Under the pieces are notes generated by a model. The model had not been told where the DNA came from. It ran no database searches and saw only the letters and a list, made by a program, of their open reading frames with translations. The translations under genes were made by a program, and so were the position numbers. DNA of 64,000 nt from Liquidambar formosana (Eukaryota; Streptophyta; Magnoliopsida; Saxifragales; Altingiaceae), in contig CM077824.1 of NCBI GenBank assembly GCA_039720395.1, forward strand, positions 21,848,013-21,912,012, read 5' to 3'. Positions within the stretch are counted from its first letter, which is position 1. Each line of letters starts with the position of its first letter. Positions 35,217 through 46,857 of this stretch are shown here, one piece after another.

Positions 35217-35825
35217 AGATTTCATAATGTGATCCCTCAACCATCTCGGTAGCACTCCAACTTTATATATTTTAAGTGAAAAATTACAATGGTACGTACC
35301 CTTAAAGGTTTGATTGGAGGAAGGTCTCAGTGAAATCAGTACCGACTTGCTGTTTAAAACCTTGAGCAACTAACTGTGCTTTAAACCTTTCAACTGAACT
35401 ATCTGAATTTTGTTTTGACTTTATAAATCCATTTGCATCGTACCAAGTTTTTAGTTGGATCATATGACACAAGCATCCTGTATCCAAGTGTATATTAGCA
35501 AGTAATGCATTAAATTCATCAGCCCCATGGCTGCCCACCATCGAGGATCCTTAATTGCATTTGAAAAACAAGAGGGCTCCTCATGGAGGGTGGTTGTAGT
35601 GAATGAGGGACGTATACTGGCAGCTACCGTGGGGAGAGAGGAGGCCATTAAGACAAGAAAATAGGACAAATGAAGAAGAACCCAGAGACCGTAGGCTGCT
35701 GATATATACCATGTAAGATTTCAGAGTGTGCTCGCTCCCTTAACCTTCTAGGGTAGCACTCCAACTTTATATATTATGTGTAATTGAAATACAAATACAG
35801 TGGTACCCTTAAAGGGGTTGATGGG
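35217..35825. repeat. Direct repeats of ~110 bp flanking a copia RT fragment
   Basis: The phrase GTAGCACTCCAACTTTATATATT occurs at 35249 and again at 35752. Similarity extends from AGATTTCA to CCCTTAAAGG on both sides (35214-35315 and 35713-35822). The two copies enclose the antisense copia RT fragment. They could be remnants of short LTRs or a duplication of the insertion site. Confidence 0.6.
35302..35600 (-). pseudogene. Copia reverse transcriptase fragment
   Basis: On the minus strand, CFSNAIKDPRWWAAM (about 35560) is the N-terminal copia RT motif. After a frame change, SDSSVERFKAQLVAQGFKQ and TDFTETF (about 35310-35400) follow, typical of copia RT. Only about 100 codons remain, with at least one frameshift; integrase, catalytic YVDD and RNase H are absent. 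It is a short relic of a family different from the Sireviruses here. Confidence 0.7.
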
Positions 35826-36194
35826 ATATAAGCAACTATAGATATACTAAAACCAGATAGAGTACTAACAGAGTTTAGGGGTTTAAACCCCCCTACAGTA
35901 AGAGTAGCTAGCTCATGAGAGAGAGAGAGAGAGATTATGTGTGTGAGTAAAAGGGGTATCAGATTAAAACCAAAAACCCTCACCTCTTCTCCTCTTCCGT
36001 CTCTCTTAGCTTCTTTAATCCTCAAATTTTCAACTACTTTTAATATTCATGTATTTTTAGAAACAAATAAGCAAGTCAGCTTCTTTGGATCTTGATAACT
36101 ACGAAAAGCTTGCGATATCAAGCCAGTAGATTCACTCGCCTGATTATGATCTTTCCACCGATTCTTTAGGCCCTTTTTATTTGTGTCATTGTTC

Positions 36195-36535
36195 AGGCCC
36201 TTTTAACCAGTTGTTTGGTTGCCAAGAAAATGAATGAATACCAACAATGAGGTCTTGGGTTCAAATCTTGTGGCCAGTCCTCTAGGCGTAATAAGTGCAG
36301 TAAAGGTTGGTAGGACATACCTCTATTGACGGGTAATCAATTCCTGGATTTGGGTGTGGGTATGAATCCCCGCCGCTGTGCAATTTCGTGATTTACTGGT
36401 GTGTGTGTTGTGGGGCCGGTGTACACATCCGGGGTTTGCTTCTCTGTCCTACTCCAATTAACGGCATCAAGTATTGATTCCGAAGTCGTGGAGGACAGGC
36501 TGAGGGGATTCGTCCTCATATGCAGGAAAAAAAAA
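36195..36535 (+). mobile_element. Candidate SINE with poly(A) tail
   Basis: GGGTTCAAATCTTGTGG near 36248 resembles a polymerase III B box. About 280 bases downstream is a run of nine A (36524-36532) followed by AAGAAGAAAATGAATGA. Possible A-box-like text (TTTGGTTGCCAAG) lies near 36211. A possible target-duplication pair, AAAATGAATGA, is at 36227-36237 and 36539-36549. tRNA-like head, tail and flanking repeat together support a SINE. Confidence 0.55.
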
Positions 36536-36549
36536 GAAGAAAATGAATG

Positions 36550-37400
36550 AAAATTATCTTATTTTATTTTGTTTTTGGAGTCACGAGTACAAATTTACAG
36601 AGTATATGTGAGATTTTTCTTTATATAAAAATCTCACTTACATTTTTTTTTTAATAATAATAAAATAACATTAATTTCAGTGTTTTTGGAAAGAAAAAAA
36701 GTATCACATTTAAGATAGAAGGGAGAGATAAGATAGAAAATTCAATCCATAAGGGCAAAATTGGTATGTTGCACCTAATATTGGTCTTGTGCAGTACACA
36801 CGACTATTTTCCATTTGGTCAACCAAGGGCAGCTAATGGTAGATACTTACTTGGAAAAGATTGAATAATTTGGGGACTCAATTGACACAATTAAAAATTC
36901 AGGTAATAAATTGAAACCGACCTACAATTTGAGAGGTTATGTAGGCATGGATGACAATTGAAGCAAACTCAAACCATTGATTTAAATGTTTAATCCACTG
37001 AACCGCTGGAAGTCCTTTGAGGTAGAGTCAACCGGTCAAGAACTGCCTGACAAATTGCACATAATGACTCAATTGGTGTATTGTGAAGCCAAGGCTTTTA
37101 CATCATACATATATAGATAGATTATTTTGATCTAGTGGGGACTTCTCGTACCATTTTTTATCATCATGGCAGTCTATGCACGACACGTGCTCCCATTTAG
37201 ATGTGATGTGCCCGCATGTGTTATGCACAGGATGACCGTGATGGTCTAGGACATGTAGGATGTCACTCACTGAATTGTTACTCTATAGATATTGATTATG
37301 AGTGCACGGATGGACAAGTATTCTAAAAGTGATGATTTCGGGTAGGGTTGTAAATGAATGGAAACGAGTTGAGCTAAGTGGTAAGTTGCTCAGGCTTGAC
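36550..37400. other. Intergenic sequence, no gene seen
   Basis: AT-rich, with no ORF or repeat that I can support. Confidence 0.4.
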
Positions 37401-37404
37401 GCAC

Positions 37405-38776
37405 TAAATTAATCTATTAACCTTTAAAAGAGGAGGTTTCGTTCCATGGTTTTCGTCCAAAACAACCGCCCATTTCTACACCAAACAACGCCCTTTGGTT
37501 TGGCTGCTTCCCCTTACACATGAGAAGTGCGTGCGTTCACACCCCATCTCCCAACAGGTGAAACGACGTCGTTTTGAGCTTCATTTTGACGCTCCAATTG
37601 GTTCGCTCGCGTGGTGTCTTGTTCCACAGACCTACTGCAAATACATCCCATCTGAAACACATCCCATCTACTACAAACGCACCCCGCCCTATAATATCTT
37701 CATTTCAGTCCTCTCTCTATGCCTTCCTTTCTATCTTTCTCCTTCTTCCTCTTCCTCTCGCTCTGTTTCCTCCTCCAGCGAGCCCTAGCTAGAGCAGCAC
37801 AGTCGAGTCGTTGAGCCGCGAAGCTCCATGCGCCACTGTCGCATCTCCTCCTCCACCCATACCTCTACAACTTCTCCGTACTCGGGAATATAGCCGTGTG
37901 TTTCTCTATTATTTTCTCCCAATTTTTGGGTTTTGAGCTTCTGATTGTTGAATATCGCATGGATCCATATCTTCTTTTCTTCGCAGGCAAACGGACAACA
38001 AACAAAAACACTGGTGCATTTTTGATTTCGGTTTTTTGGCTTCTCCAGCTCTCTCAAGCTCTTAGTCCGCTTTCTGCTCTCTCCCTCTCTCTACCCAGTT
38101 TGTCTACGCTCTCGGCTAAAGAAGGCACCTTCCACCGTGTCCCCTCACAGTCAGTGGCTACTCATTCCCTCTACTTATTCTATCTATCTACCCTGTTCTC
38201 TGGTTTTTTTCATATGATTTCGGATCTGAGGGACGAAGAAAAGGGCTTTGGATCTGAAAGAGGGAGGTGTCAAGGATTACAGTGATGCCGACGGTGACTT
38301 GTTGGTCCCAGAATCATATCCCTCCTTTTTTTCCCAAATTTTTTTCCTTGCTTCATAGATTTTCGTTTCAATAGAGTTTTGTGAGTCCTTCCCTTTCTTA
38401 GCCCTAGAACCAGATTGTTCCTCTCTTTTTTTCCCCAAATTTTTTTGCTTCATGGGTTGAATAGCTTTTTAAATTTTAATTTGTTGTTGCTAGGTTCGTT
38501 TGAACTATCAGGTCTCACATAGAGATTTCTCTACCATTATCATTGTCCTCTCTATTTAGTGCTTGATGCTGGTGGAGGTTTGTACAGGTTTTTGGAGGAG
38601 TAGCTGGTTGTCTTTCTCGCTGGTGTTGTACTCTCTTTACGGTGAGTATGTCTCAATTTGTTTGATTTTTATTATCCATTGCCACATATGATGTATATAT
38701 TTATGTCTGAAATTTCTTGTATTTTTTTATTCAGACTTCTGGTGGTGATACCAAGTAACTAAATCTCCTTCTGCAG
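37405..38776 (+). promoter_or_regulatory. Promoter and 5' leader exons of the HAD gene
   Basis: AAACGACGTCGTTTT-like palindrome near 37560, then a CT-rich leader (37710-38170) typical of plant 5' ends. A donor TACG|GTGAGT lies at 38641, and a 42-bp mini-exon at 38735-38776 is bounded by TTTTTATTCAG and CAG|GTAATT. These could join the coding exon at 41253 by splicing. The segment 37420-37590 is paralogous to 50729-50900. Transcription is inferred, not shown. Confidence 0.5.
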
Positions 38777-39343
38777 GTAATTTATAATCTTTAAATTCTT
38801 TAAATTTTTTTTCGTTCTCATTTGGATTTGCATATTTCTAAGTTTCAGTAGAGAATTAGCTGATGGTAAAATGCTCATACTGTATTTGTAAAATTGTTTC
38901 AAGTATAAATTTGTGCAATAAGAGTCTTAAAGTAACATTCTGATGCTTATGCTGAGCTGAAACTGAGAACCAGACTACTGGTTTTTGTTTAGCACTTGAT
39001 ATTTGAGTAAAAAAAAAAAAAATTGGACAGAGAAAGAGGAAAGGAAGAAACTGACTTGAAAAAGTTTCAACTAAATGTTCTTGATAGATATATACCCTAT
39101 ATATATAGTCAGAAATCCTAACAAAAAAATCTGCTACCTAAACATTTTTATGGTTTATGAAAATCCCCATGAGATTGAATCCAGGGAAAAATAAAACCCA
39201 TGAGCAAAAAACTTCTATAAATAGATTGCTTAGTTTATTGTAAACGAACTATCTTTATTCTCCCTCTAATTATCATATCTACTAAGAAAAAAAAAAAGGG
39301 CTGGGATGCAATAGTGGATTAAACGAGAATTCAAAACCACAAC

Positions 39344-39374
<31 letters not shown>

Positions 39375-40646
39375 AAGAGAAAAGAAAAACTACAACTGAA
39401 TTACTGAAGAAGAAGACTATAACCATTGAGCCTGTGGGTGGAGTTTGTATTGGTTACAAAGGAAAATGGGAAAAGAAATTATAGGAGAGTAATAAACTAC
39501 ATGACAAAAGACTAAAGACTAAAGACCTTCTTGGTTAATGCAACCACTGATGGGGAGAACCATTAAAAATCCTCTCATTCCCCTTCTTTTCATATGAACC
39601 CATTGCTTAGTCCTTTGCAACTTGACCCTTTTCTTGCTCTAAGCCTTCATATGGCATTAAAATAAAAAAACCTCCCTTACCAAAAGAGGAACACCTATGC
39701 GATCCCTGCTTGTGCAAAGATGTGGTCGAAAAATGGATGCAACTAGAATTTAAATGTTCATTATAGTTGATTTCTATGATGCTGGTGGTAGTGCTGTAGA
39801 AGAGTTTGAAGCTACATAACATCATGGAAATCACTTTAATGGTCGACAGTTTACATCTGGGTTGCTGTTTGCTTTTAGAGCATATGCTAATTTTTAATTG
39901 CGTTTGTATATTTTGTTCTTAGGTTTTTTAGTTGTTTGCATCTACAAAATCCATTCATTTTCTTATTGTTATTTCCCTTCTTTTGCTTAACCTGGTAATT
40001 CACCTTATTGCTGAAGTCAGTTTTTTCTTTCCTTTTTTTTATTGCCTTTGGTTGTTGGTTAATGCTAATGGTCTTGTTGACTGTATAGGTTCATGCCCAT
40101 TTCAGTTTTGGACCTCTCTCAACATTGACTAAGGGTAGAGGATTCAGAAACTAATATTTCTTTCTCTGGTATTGTAGTGCTTGGTGCTAATTTGGTTGTG
40201 GAGTCATTGGACAGACTAATTATGACCACCAAAATGAAGATAATTATCAAAATTTTAATTTACGGTAGACTGTTGTAGTTTTTAATCCACCATCCTTCTA
40301 GGGATTTTAACTTGGTTAACCTCTTGTGTACAGTCTGTCCGTAATTTAGGAGTGGTATATATCTATACAACAGTTCTATACATGTATATCTGCGTGAGAT
40401 ACATTTAGTTCGTGCATGTATCCTTTTATAATGTGTAAAAAGGAAATTTTTAGGTCTAACATCAGCATTTTCTATTAATGGAACTGAAATGATTTTTGGG
40501 AATAAGCATGTTCTTAGCTACTTTTACTGGTACCTCTTCAGAGTATATTTATTCATTTAAACTAATTACTGCAGCCATCCACACACACACACTAACGCTT
40601 ATATGTATGTATGTATATCTTTATGAATGTGCTAGAAATATTTCTT

Positions 40647-40681
<35 letters not shown>

Positions 40682-41252
40682 AACGTAAGGCTTTCTTCGT
40701 TAAACATTACTTATTCACGTGGCTTGAGATAGTTCCTCTCGTTTAACCATACCATCTATTTTGAGAAACATGTATTTAGAGGTACAGAGGAAATGCATGC
40801 CTTTTTATTCCTACAAACTTGAGGATTTTTTTTGTTAACTCGGTTACTTTTATGAAATCTGTAATGTCAAAAATTTGTCAATTTCCTTTCTTTTGAGGCT
40901 TAATCATGCTTTTTGTTCTTCATTAATGGACCCTGTTTGTGTAAGTGTGTCATTTTTTCCCTTTGATTGACCTCATAGTTGGGGTTTTTGTTTTTTATTT
41001 ATTTATATAAAATACGATCCCTTTTCAGCTTAACTTTTCTCTATTTTTTGTTTCTTCCTTAATTTCACAGATTTCTTATGCATATGATACAATCTGTAAA
41101 GGGCTGTCTGTCACAGACTTTTGGGCAATCAAACAAAACTTTGAGTTTGGAGATGTATATTCAATATTATATTTCGAGATTTCTTTTAAGAGAATATATT
41201 CCAAATTTTAAACCCCATTTGACTCTTCTCGTTCTCTATTCAAGTTTTTTAG
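38777..41252. other. Presumed first intron region, no separate gene
   Basis: Holds a C24 run next to an A run (39342-39375), (CT)n at 40650-40680, and CACACA/ATGT microsatellites near 40580-40620. It ends in an acceptor-like TTTTTTAG at 41245-41252. Confidence 0.4.
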
Positions 41253-41258
41253 ATCAAA

Positions 41259-41640
41259 ATGGAATACGAGGAGTGCTACCGGCAGGCTCAAAGGGAAAAA
41301 TATGATTGCCTATTGTTTGGTAAGCATTTCTTTTCATAATGGTTGGTTTTTACACTGGATTTCACAAGGTGGGATTAATAAGTAATATATTTAATTTTGC
41401 AGATTTAGATGACACACTACATCCCTTTAGTTCTGGTTTGGCAATATTGTGCCGCAAGACTATTGAAGGTAAGTCTGCAAAGCTGTTACTCCTTAGTGTT
41501 CTCCTTTATATTGTTAAAAATTTTGCGTTTCTAATTTTTTATATGGATTTACTTTCTAGATTATGTGATTGAAAAGCCCAAAAACAAAGCCCCTGAGCTT
41601 TTCATATGTTCTTTGACATATTCTTTCGTTTGATTTAGGG
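41259..41640 (+). pseudogene. HAD-family phosphatase gene, first coding exons only (truncated)
   Basis: Exon 41259-41319 reads MEYEECYRQAQREKYDCLLF and ends at GG|GTAAGC. Exon 41403-41468 reads DLDDTLHPFSSGLAILCRKT and is followed by GTAAGT. A third acceptor at 41558 gives DYVIEK before the homology stops; the frame then ends at 41630-41632. The phases fit (codon split after base 1 at both joins). DLDDT is HAD motif I, whose first Asp is the nucleophile in phosphate transfer. The exons match the start of plant pyrimidine 5'-nucleotidase/SDT1-like HAD hydrolases, normally about 280 residues. Motifs II-IV are absent downstream, where Sirevirus 2 is inserted at 43797. It is a gene fragment, or a gene broken by rearrangement. 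Confidence 0.7.
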
Positions 41641-42222
41641 ATCCATAGATAATTGTCTACAATTCAGGTATTGTCATCCTCCTATTGTATTATATATTAT
41701 TAAGGTTATGTATTCTGTTTTGTTTATTATGTGTTCTGTTTTTGTTTATTGTTTTTAATACTCTTTCCCTACCTTGCTTATTATTATTTATTATTATTAT
41801 TATTATTCTTATTCTTTTACTTGGTGGTGTGAGATATGGAATTTACTTTGATTAAGGTACCTTATTGCCCAAAAACAAACCCAATGAATTCTATTGTGCC
41901 TTTTTCTTATGTGAATGATTCCTACAATTGCTTATAAATTTTTCTTGATATGATGTGAATGATACCTGCGATTGCTCATAAAATTGCACTACTACATTAT
42001 GCAATGATCTGTGTCTTAAATACTAGAATTGTTTTTACTTGCAAAAGTCATCTCACATGGGTTTAAAAAGTCATTGTTTATAAAAAAAAAAAATAATAAT
42101 AATATCAATATAGTTTAATCTTTCGTTATGTGAATGATACAGAAAATTGCTTCACATGATGGTATAAATGAAAAAAGGTCAAAAGAGGTGTTTGACATTG
42201 TCATGGCCGGTTTTGGGTGGTT

Positions 42223-42264
<42 letters not shown>

Positions 42265-43020
42265 TTACAAGGAGGAAACTCCATTACAGAGTAGAACAGA
42301 TTTGGGAAATTAGATAGAACTCAATGTGAAACATCATAGTTTCCCTAATGGTCTTTTGATTTTATCAATTTCTTAACACTCCGTTTGGTTGCTGAGAAAA
42401 CTAAAAGGGAAAAACAAATGAAAATTGAACTTGGGTTCTCATGATGTATTGTTTTGCCTTCAAGAATAGTTGTATTAGGCTATGTTCTGTGGAGGTTTAT
42501 GTTCATTAGGTCTAGGATTTAAAACTAATTTTAGCCTAATTGTATGAGGATGCTTTGTGATTCTCTTTTACATTATTCTAGTGTCTTGAGGAGGAGGGAA
42601 AAAAAAAAAAACACTTGGTTTTAAATATTTTAACACTTCTAATAGGAATTAGCTATTGAAGAAGTCATTGATACCTTTATTCTTTTGGACAATACTTGCC
42701 TCCACCCCACGGTGGAAGAGATCCTCCCACCTCGTTTCATTTTCTGCCACGTGTCATATATATTTTTAAAAAATATGAATTTAAAAACAAGAACAAACAA
42801 ATAAGCTAATATGTATACGTACACATTCAAGTTAACATAAACATGCAATACTCAAATATGGATTTAGGAAAATGTATTCACAATTATATAAACATAAGAA
42901 CGCATGCACACAATCAATTCTCCTTATTAATTTGGACAAGTGGCGAAATATGAGTGGGAGGAGGGAAGGAGTTCCTCCACCCAAGGGTGGAGGCAAGTAT
43001 TTTCCAAATTGTCCATTTTC
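41641..43020. other. Sequence beyond the HAD exons, with short repeats
   Basis: A phrase around ATGTGAATGATACCTGCAATTGCT occurs three times (near 41910, 41955 and 42131) in diverged form. (TA)n(GA)n microsatellite lies at 42225-42263. No continuing HAD exon could be found. A 37-base inverted pair (TCCACCC...GGTGGA(A/G)) near 42700 and 42980 suggests a decayed inverted-repeat element of about 330 bp (about 42683-43010). Confidence 0.4.
42683..43012. mobile_element. Candidate MITE with imperfect inverted ends
   Basis: GGACAATACTTGCCTCCACC at 42688 is the near complement of GGTGGAGGCAAGTATTTTCC at 42986. Similarity continues inward through CACGGTGGAAGAG and CTCCACCCAAGGGTGG, then CACGTGTC-like text against GACAAGTGGCG. 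Ends are about 45 bases long and imperfect. No ORF is present. Target duplication not resolved. Confidence 0.6.
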
Positions 43021-43130
43021 TTTTTTTTTTTGATAAGGTAAATATATGTATTAAAATAAAGAAGGGTTACATCCCTCGTACATAAGACATATGCAAAAGG
43101 AGAAACCGAAACTCCATTGATACCTTTTGT
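43020..43130 (-). mobile_element. LINE 3'-end fragment
   Basis: On the minus strand the text runs TTTTAATACATATATTTACC TTATC and then A10. TTATC followed by an A tail, after an ATTTAC-type stretch, is the common 3' terminus of plant L1 elements. Only about 110 bases are recognisable. Confidence 0.5.
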
Positions 43131-43796
43131 AACCTCTAAACTTGGTTTTAAATTTGTTTTCTTTCATTATGATTAATGAGTGGCCATTCCAATCGGCACC
43201 TTATTGTTTTCTTGGAATAGATTGCGTGGTTAGCCATATATACTGGTCCTCATTGTATCATGTGTTTTTCCCAAGCATTAACTATTATAGTTATTTTATC
43301 ATGTTATCTTAATGTGGTGTTTCCAATTTATTAAGTGTTTCTTCTTTACTGAGAACAAATTATTTTGTTCTCTGAAAATGAACTGTTTTCAAGAAAAATC
43401 TTGAAAATAGCTTTTGAGAACACGTGTTCCTTCAAAAGTTCATGGGAGAACTATTTGCAGTTGACGTTACTGCACTTTAAGAGAGTAGATTTTTCAATGT
43501 TGGAAGCACCTGTCATATTGGGTTTTCAATTGTAGTCAATGATAGTTGGTTAAGCCCTACAATGCAGATGGGTGTATAAGTTTCAAGTGTCCGTAACCAA
43601 AAATTTTTAATTTTCAGTTGTATAGGTTTCAAGTGTCCATAACCAAAAATCCTAATTTTGTTCCATGACATAAAAATGTGTCCATGTTTTAGTTAGTGCT
43701 TGTAAGATATATATCTGATTTAAATTGTAGAGGTTTACTGAGGACTTATGCAGTTCCCTGCTATTTTGACAATGGAATGGCAATGTGATTCACCCT

Positions 43797-44892
43797 TGTA
43801 AAGACCATGTTTTTAATGTTGTCATATTCCGTGCCAAAGGATGGTTGAGTCTTAGGTTGATTGAAGATTGATGAAGTTGAAAGTTGAGACAAAGCGTGGA
43901 GTTTAAAGTTTCAACTCACAATTGTTCTTAAGAAAGGTAAATGATTGTAGAAGCCTGAGTTTTAATGTTTAAAAATCATTTCAAATCATTTTTAATATTT
44001 CTTTATTTATAAAAATGGTTTTGAAAAAGAATTTTTAGTTTCCGAGGTTTTTCTACCTAGGTGGATTGATCTATGGCTTATGCGGATCGATCCATGGTAT
44101 TTTAAAAAATGCATATTTTGCTACTACCTAGGTGGATCGATCCATGGTTTTGGTGGATCGATCCATACTGCTCTAGAAATGCAATTTTGATTCTGTCAAC
44201 GCGGATCGATCCGGCATGACCTTGGATCGATTCGGGTTCGTAAAAAACAGATTTTAAAGTTTTAAAACTTGCCTTTTTAATACCAAAACGTGGTACAACC
44301 ACTTGGGGTTTCTTAGACTATATATATAGAGTCTTTTATCATTGAGAGGGTGAAGCAAGCCTCTTTCTATTAGGGTTTTCATTGTTCATTTTCTTAAAAC
44401 CTCTCTAGAGCACTTTAACCTAGGTTTTTCACTCATATGCTCTAGAGACTTTCAAATCACACACCATTCACAACCTTGGATGATTGTGAGACCGTTGCGA
44501 CGGTGATCGAGCTTGCGAGTTCATGATTGAAGGCATCGCTGTGAAAAAGGTTGGTTGCGACCAAAGCCGTGACGATAGAGATCGATCGTGTGTGATCGTG
44601 GGAGTGAAGACAACTGCATGAGTCCTTGTGTGGTCTGTAAGTATGTCTTGTAATCGTTTATTTCATAGTGGATTTGCTTCAACTAGACGAGGTCCCGTGG
44701 TTTTTCCCATCTAGGGTTTTCTACGTAAAAATTTTCTTGTGATATTTTTACTAATTTATGGTTTGATTATTATGCGATTGATTGATAGATTTTAGGGTTC
44801 AAATTAAGTGGATAAAAATTGGGTAAAATAAATTTAAATACCTATTCAACCCCCCTTCTAGGTATTGTAGGCTTGGTAAAACTGGAATTTCA
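43797..44892 (+). repeat. 5' LTR of Sirevirus 2 (1096 bp)
   Basis: TGTAAAGACC ... GGAATTTCA. It carries GGATCGATCC palindromes at 44068-44230, a TATA-like CTATATATATAGAG near 44320 and the conserved CAACCCCCCTTCTAGGTATTG near 44850. It differs from the 3' LTR at scattered bases, including a short indel near 43826, so the insertion is not recent. Confidence 0.9.
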
Positions 44893-44906
44893 ATTGGTAT
44901 CAGAGC
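44893..44906 (+). promoter_or_regulatory. Primer binding site, tRNA-Met type
   Basis: ATTGGTATCAGAGC follows the 5' LTR at once. TGGTATCAGAGC is complementary to the 3' end of plant initiator methionine tRNA, the usual copia minus-strand primer. Confidence 0.9.
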
Positions 44907-44967
44907 GTAGGTTCACTCTTAAGGTTTAACCGCCTGAGTGTTGATCTTTTCATTCGATTCCGGTAGT

Positions 44968-46833
44968 ATGGAGCTTGTCAAACTTTCAATACCATATTTT
45001 AATGGTAAGGAGTATGGGTACTGGAAGGCTCATATGCGAGCATATCTCAAGTCAATTGATGAGAGAGTGTGGCTTGCTGTGATTGATGGATATACTCCAT
45101 CCAAGGTGGCTGTGGAAGGTGTATCTATTGACAAGTCTAAAGTTCAATGGACTAAAGAAGATTATGAAAAACTTAAATGTAATTCCAAAGGAATCAATGC
45201 TATTTTCAGTGGAATATCCCGATATGAATTTCGAAGGGTAGCCCATTGTGAATATGCAAAAGAGGCTTGGAATATCCTTGAGAAAACTCATGAGGGTACC
45301 ATATCTGTTAAAAACACTAAAATTCAAATGCTCATTGCCTTGTATGAACAAGAAACTATGAAAGAAAATGAAGTATTTAATGAGTTTAATGCTAGATTGA
45401 GTGATATTGTCAATTCTAGGTTTTCCTTAGGTGATGTTATGTCTGATGCTACAATCAACAGGAAAATCCTTAGATCTTTGCCTATTAGGTTTCTTCCTAA
45501 GTTTACTTCCATTGAAGATAATAAAGATTTAGATACCATGAAAAAGGAACACTTGTTTGGTGAAATTCAGAATTATGAGATGAAGTTTTGCAAACCTAAG
45601 AAAGAACCTAAGAACATTGGAATTGCCTTGAGTACTGTGAGTGAGAGGTCTAGCAAACATGATTCTAGAACTAATTCTGAATTTGATATTTTTGAGGAGG
45701 ACATTGCCTACTTTGTTAAAAAATTTAAGAAATTCTTCAGAAATCCTAGAGGTAGTGTTCCTAATTCTAGAAATAGTAATGGTGCTGGCTCTAGCAGGAA
45801 CAATGGATCTAACTCTAGCAAAGGTAGTGGTTCTAGTTCCTATAAAGATAGGAGGGATAGAAATAGGTCTAGATCTCAGTCTAGAACTCAGAGGGAGAGC
45901 CCAAATGATATGAATGATGAGAGAGATAAAATTCAATGTTATGAATGTCATGGTTTTGGTCATATTGCTCCTGAATGTGCTAATACTAAGAAGAAACAAA
46001 GTAGTGGTAAGAATAATGGAAAGGGATATAATGCTACTTTAAGTGACAGTGAAATTGAGTTGGATTCTGAGAATTCCTCTCAAGGAGAAGAGGATAACTC
46101 CAATTTCATGGCCTTTACTTCTATTCACCAGGTTAATAATAAAATCCCATCAAGTGTTATTGATTCTGAGAGTCAGGGGGAGTTTGAAAAAGATGAGATT
46201 AATTCTGAAAATTCTAAAACTATGATTGAATCTGATGAAGAAGAAGAAGACCTTCAATTAGCTTATGATAAGTTGTTTGAAGAATGTCTAAAAACCAAAA
46301 AGTCTAATAAATCTTTATACATTAAGGTTAAAACTTTTGAAAAAGAGATAAAGACTTTAAAGATAGAATTATCTGAATCTAAGGGTCATGAGAGTCAGTT
46401 GAGCACCCAGAAAGCACTTCTTGCTAATGAGGTGGTTCAACTTGAAAAGGAGAGATTTGAGTTGTCTGAGTGTAAGAAAAGTCTTGAGCTGAAAGTAGTA
46501 AATATTGAGAAAGACTTGAAGACTAAGATAGGAGATCTTGAGAAAACGTCAAAAGGTAAAGAGACCTTAGACAAGTTGTTAGGTGTAGGACAGAGTTCTA
46601 GTGATAGGCGTGGTTTAGGCTTTGTTAGTGATAGGGTTACTCCTAGTTCATCTAAAACCATGTTTGTCAAGGCTCAAGAGTCTCAAGTGATTAAGTATGT
46701 CATTCCTCCTCGTATTGTGTCTTCAAAGCGAGTCCCTATTTGTGTTCATTGTGGCTTGAAAGGACATATTAGACCTAGATGCCCAATCCTTAGGGAGAAT
46801 CAAGAGTTACCTAAGAAGAATCCACCTGGGTAG
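44968..46833 (+). CDS. gag: Gag polyprotein of Sirevirus 2, intact
   Basis: ATG at 44968 gives 621 residues; the frame opens slightly upstream but this is the first Met and starts MELVKLSIPYFNGKEYGYWK, a typical copia UBN2-like Gag start. Residues ~30-220 are the helical Gag core. A Ser/Arg/Asn-rich segment follows, then a CCHC knuckle (CYECHGFGHIAPEC, ~324-337). An acidic region and a long predicted coiled coil (~425-535, Lys/Glu/Leu-rich) come next, and a second knuckle (CVHCGLKGHIRPRC) lies near 591-604. Gag forms the virus-like particle and binds RNA. The stop is TAG at 46831. No stop or frameshift breaks it, while the rest of the polyprotein is gone. Confidence 0.9.
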   Translation: MELVKLSIPYFNGKEYGYWKAHMRAYLKSIDERVWLAVIDGYTPSKVAVEGVSIDKSKVQWTKEDYEKLKCNSKGINAIFSGISRYEFRRVAHCEYAKEAWNILEKTHEGTISVKNTKIQMLIALYEQETMKENEVFNEFNARLSDIVNSRFSLGDVMSDATINRKILRSLPIRFLPKFTSIEDNKDLDTMKKEHLFGEIQNYEMKFCKPKKEPKNIGIALSTVSERSSKHDSRTNSEFDIFEEDIAYFVKKFKKFFRNPRGSVPNSRNSNGAGSSRNNGSNSSKGSGSSSYKDRRDRNRSRSQSRTQRESPNDMNDERDKIQCYECHGFGHIAPECANTKKKQSSGKNNGKGYNATLSDSEIELDSENSSQGEEDNSNFMAFTSIHQVNNKIPSSVIDSESQGEFEKDEINSENSKTMIESDEEEEDLQLAYDKLFEECLKTKKSNKSLYIKVKTFEKEIKTLKIELSESKGHESQLSTQKALLANEVVQLEKERFELSECKKSLELKVVNIEKDLKTKIGDLEKTSKGKETLDKLLGVGQSSSDRRGLGFVSDRVTPSSSKTMFVKAQESQVIKYVIPPRIVSSKRVPICVHCGLKGHIRPRCPILRENQELPKKNPPG

Positions 46834-46857
46834 GTAGATAGTGACTTCCATAAGCAA

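Noticed and set aside
37785..38057. Minus-strand ORF over the HAD leader
   Set aside because: It is a shadow of the CT-rich 5' leader; splice-like signals and the coding exons are on the plus strand.
39342..39375. C24/A12 run and G18 run at 20404 as regulatory G-quadruplexes
   Set aside because: Single uninterrupted homopolymers are more likely microsatellite or assembly artefacts.
45529..45999. Minus-strand and alternative-frame ORFs inside gag
   Set aside because: They overlap an intact Gag with clear knuckles, so they are shadows.
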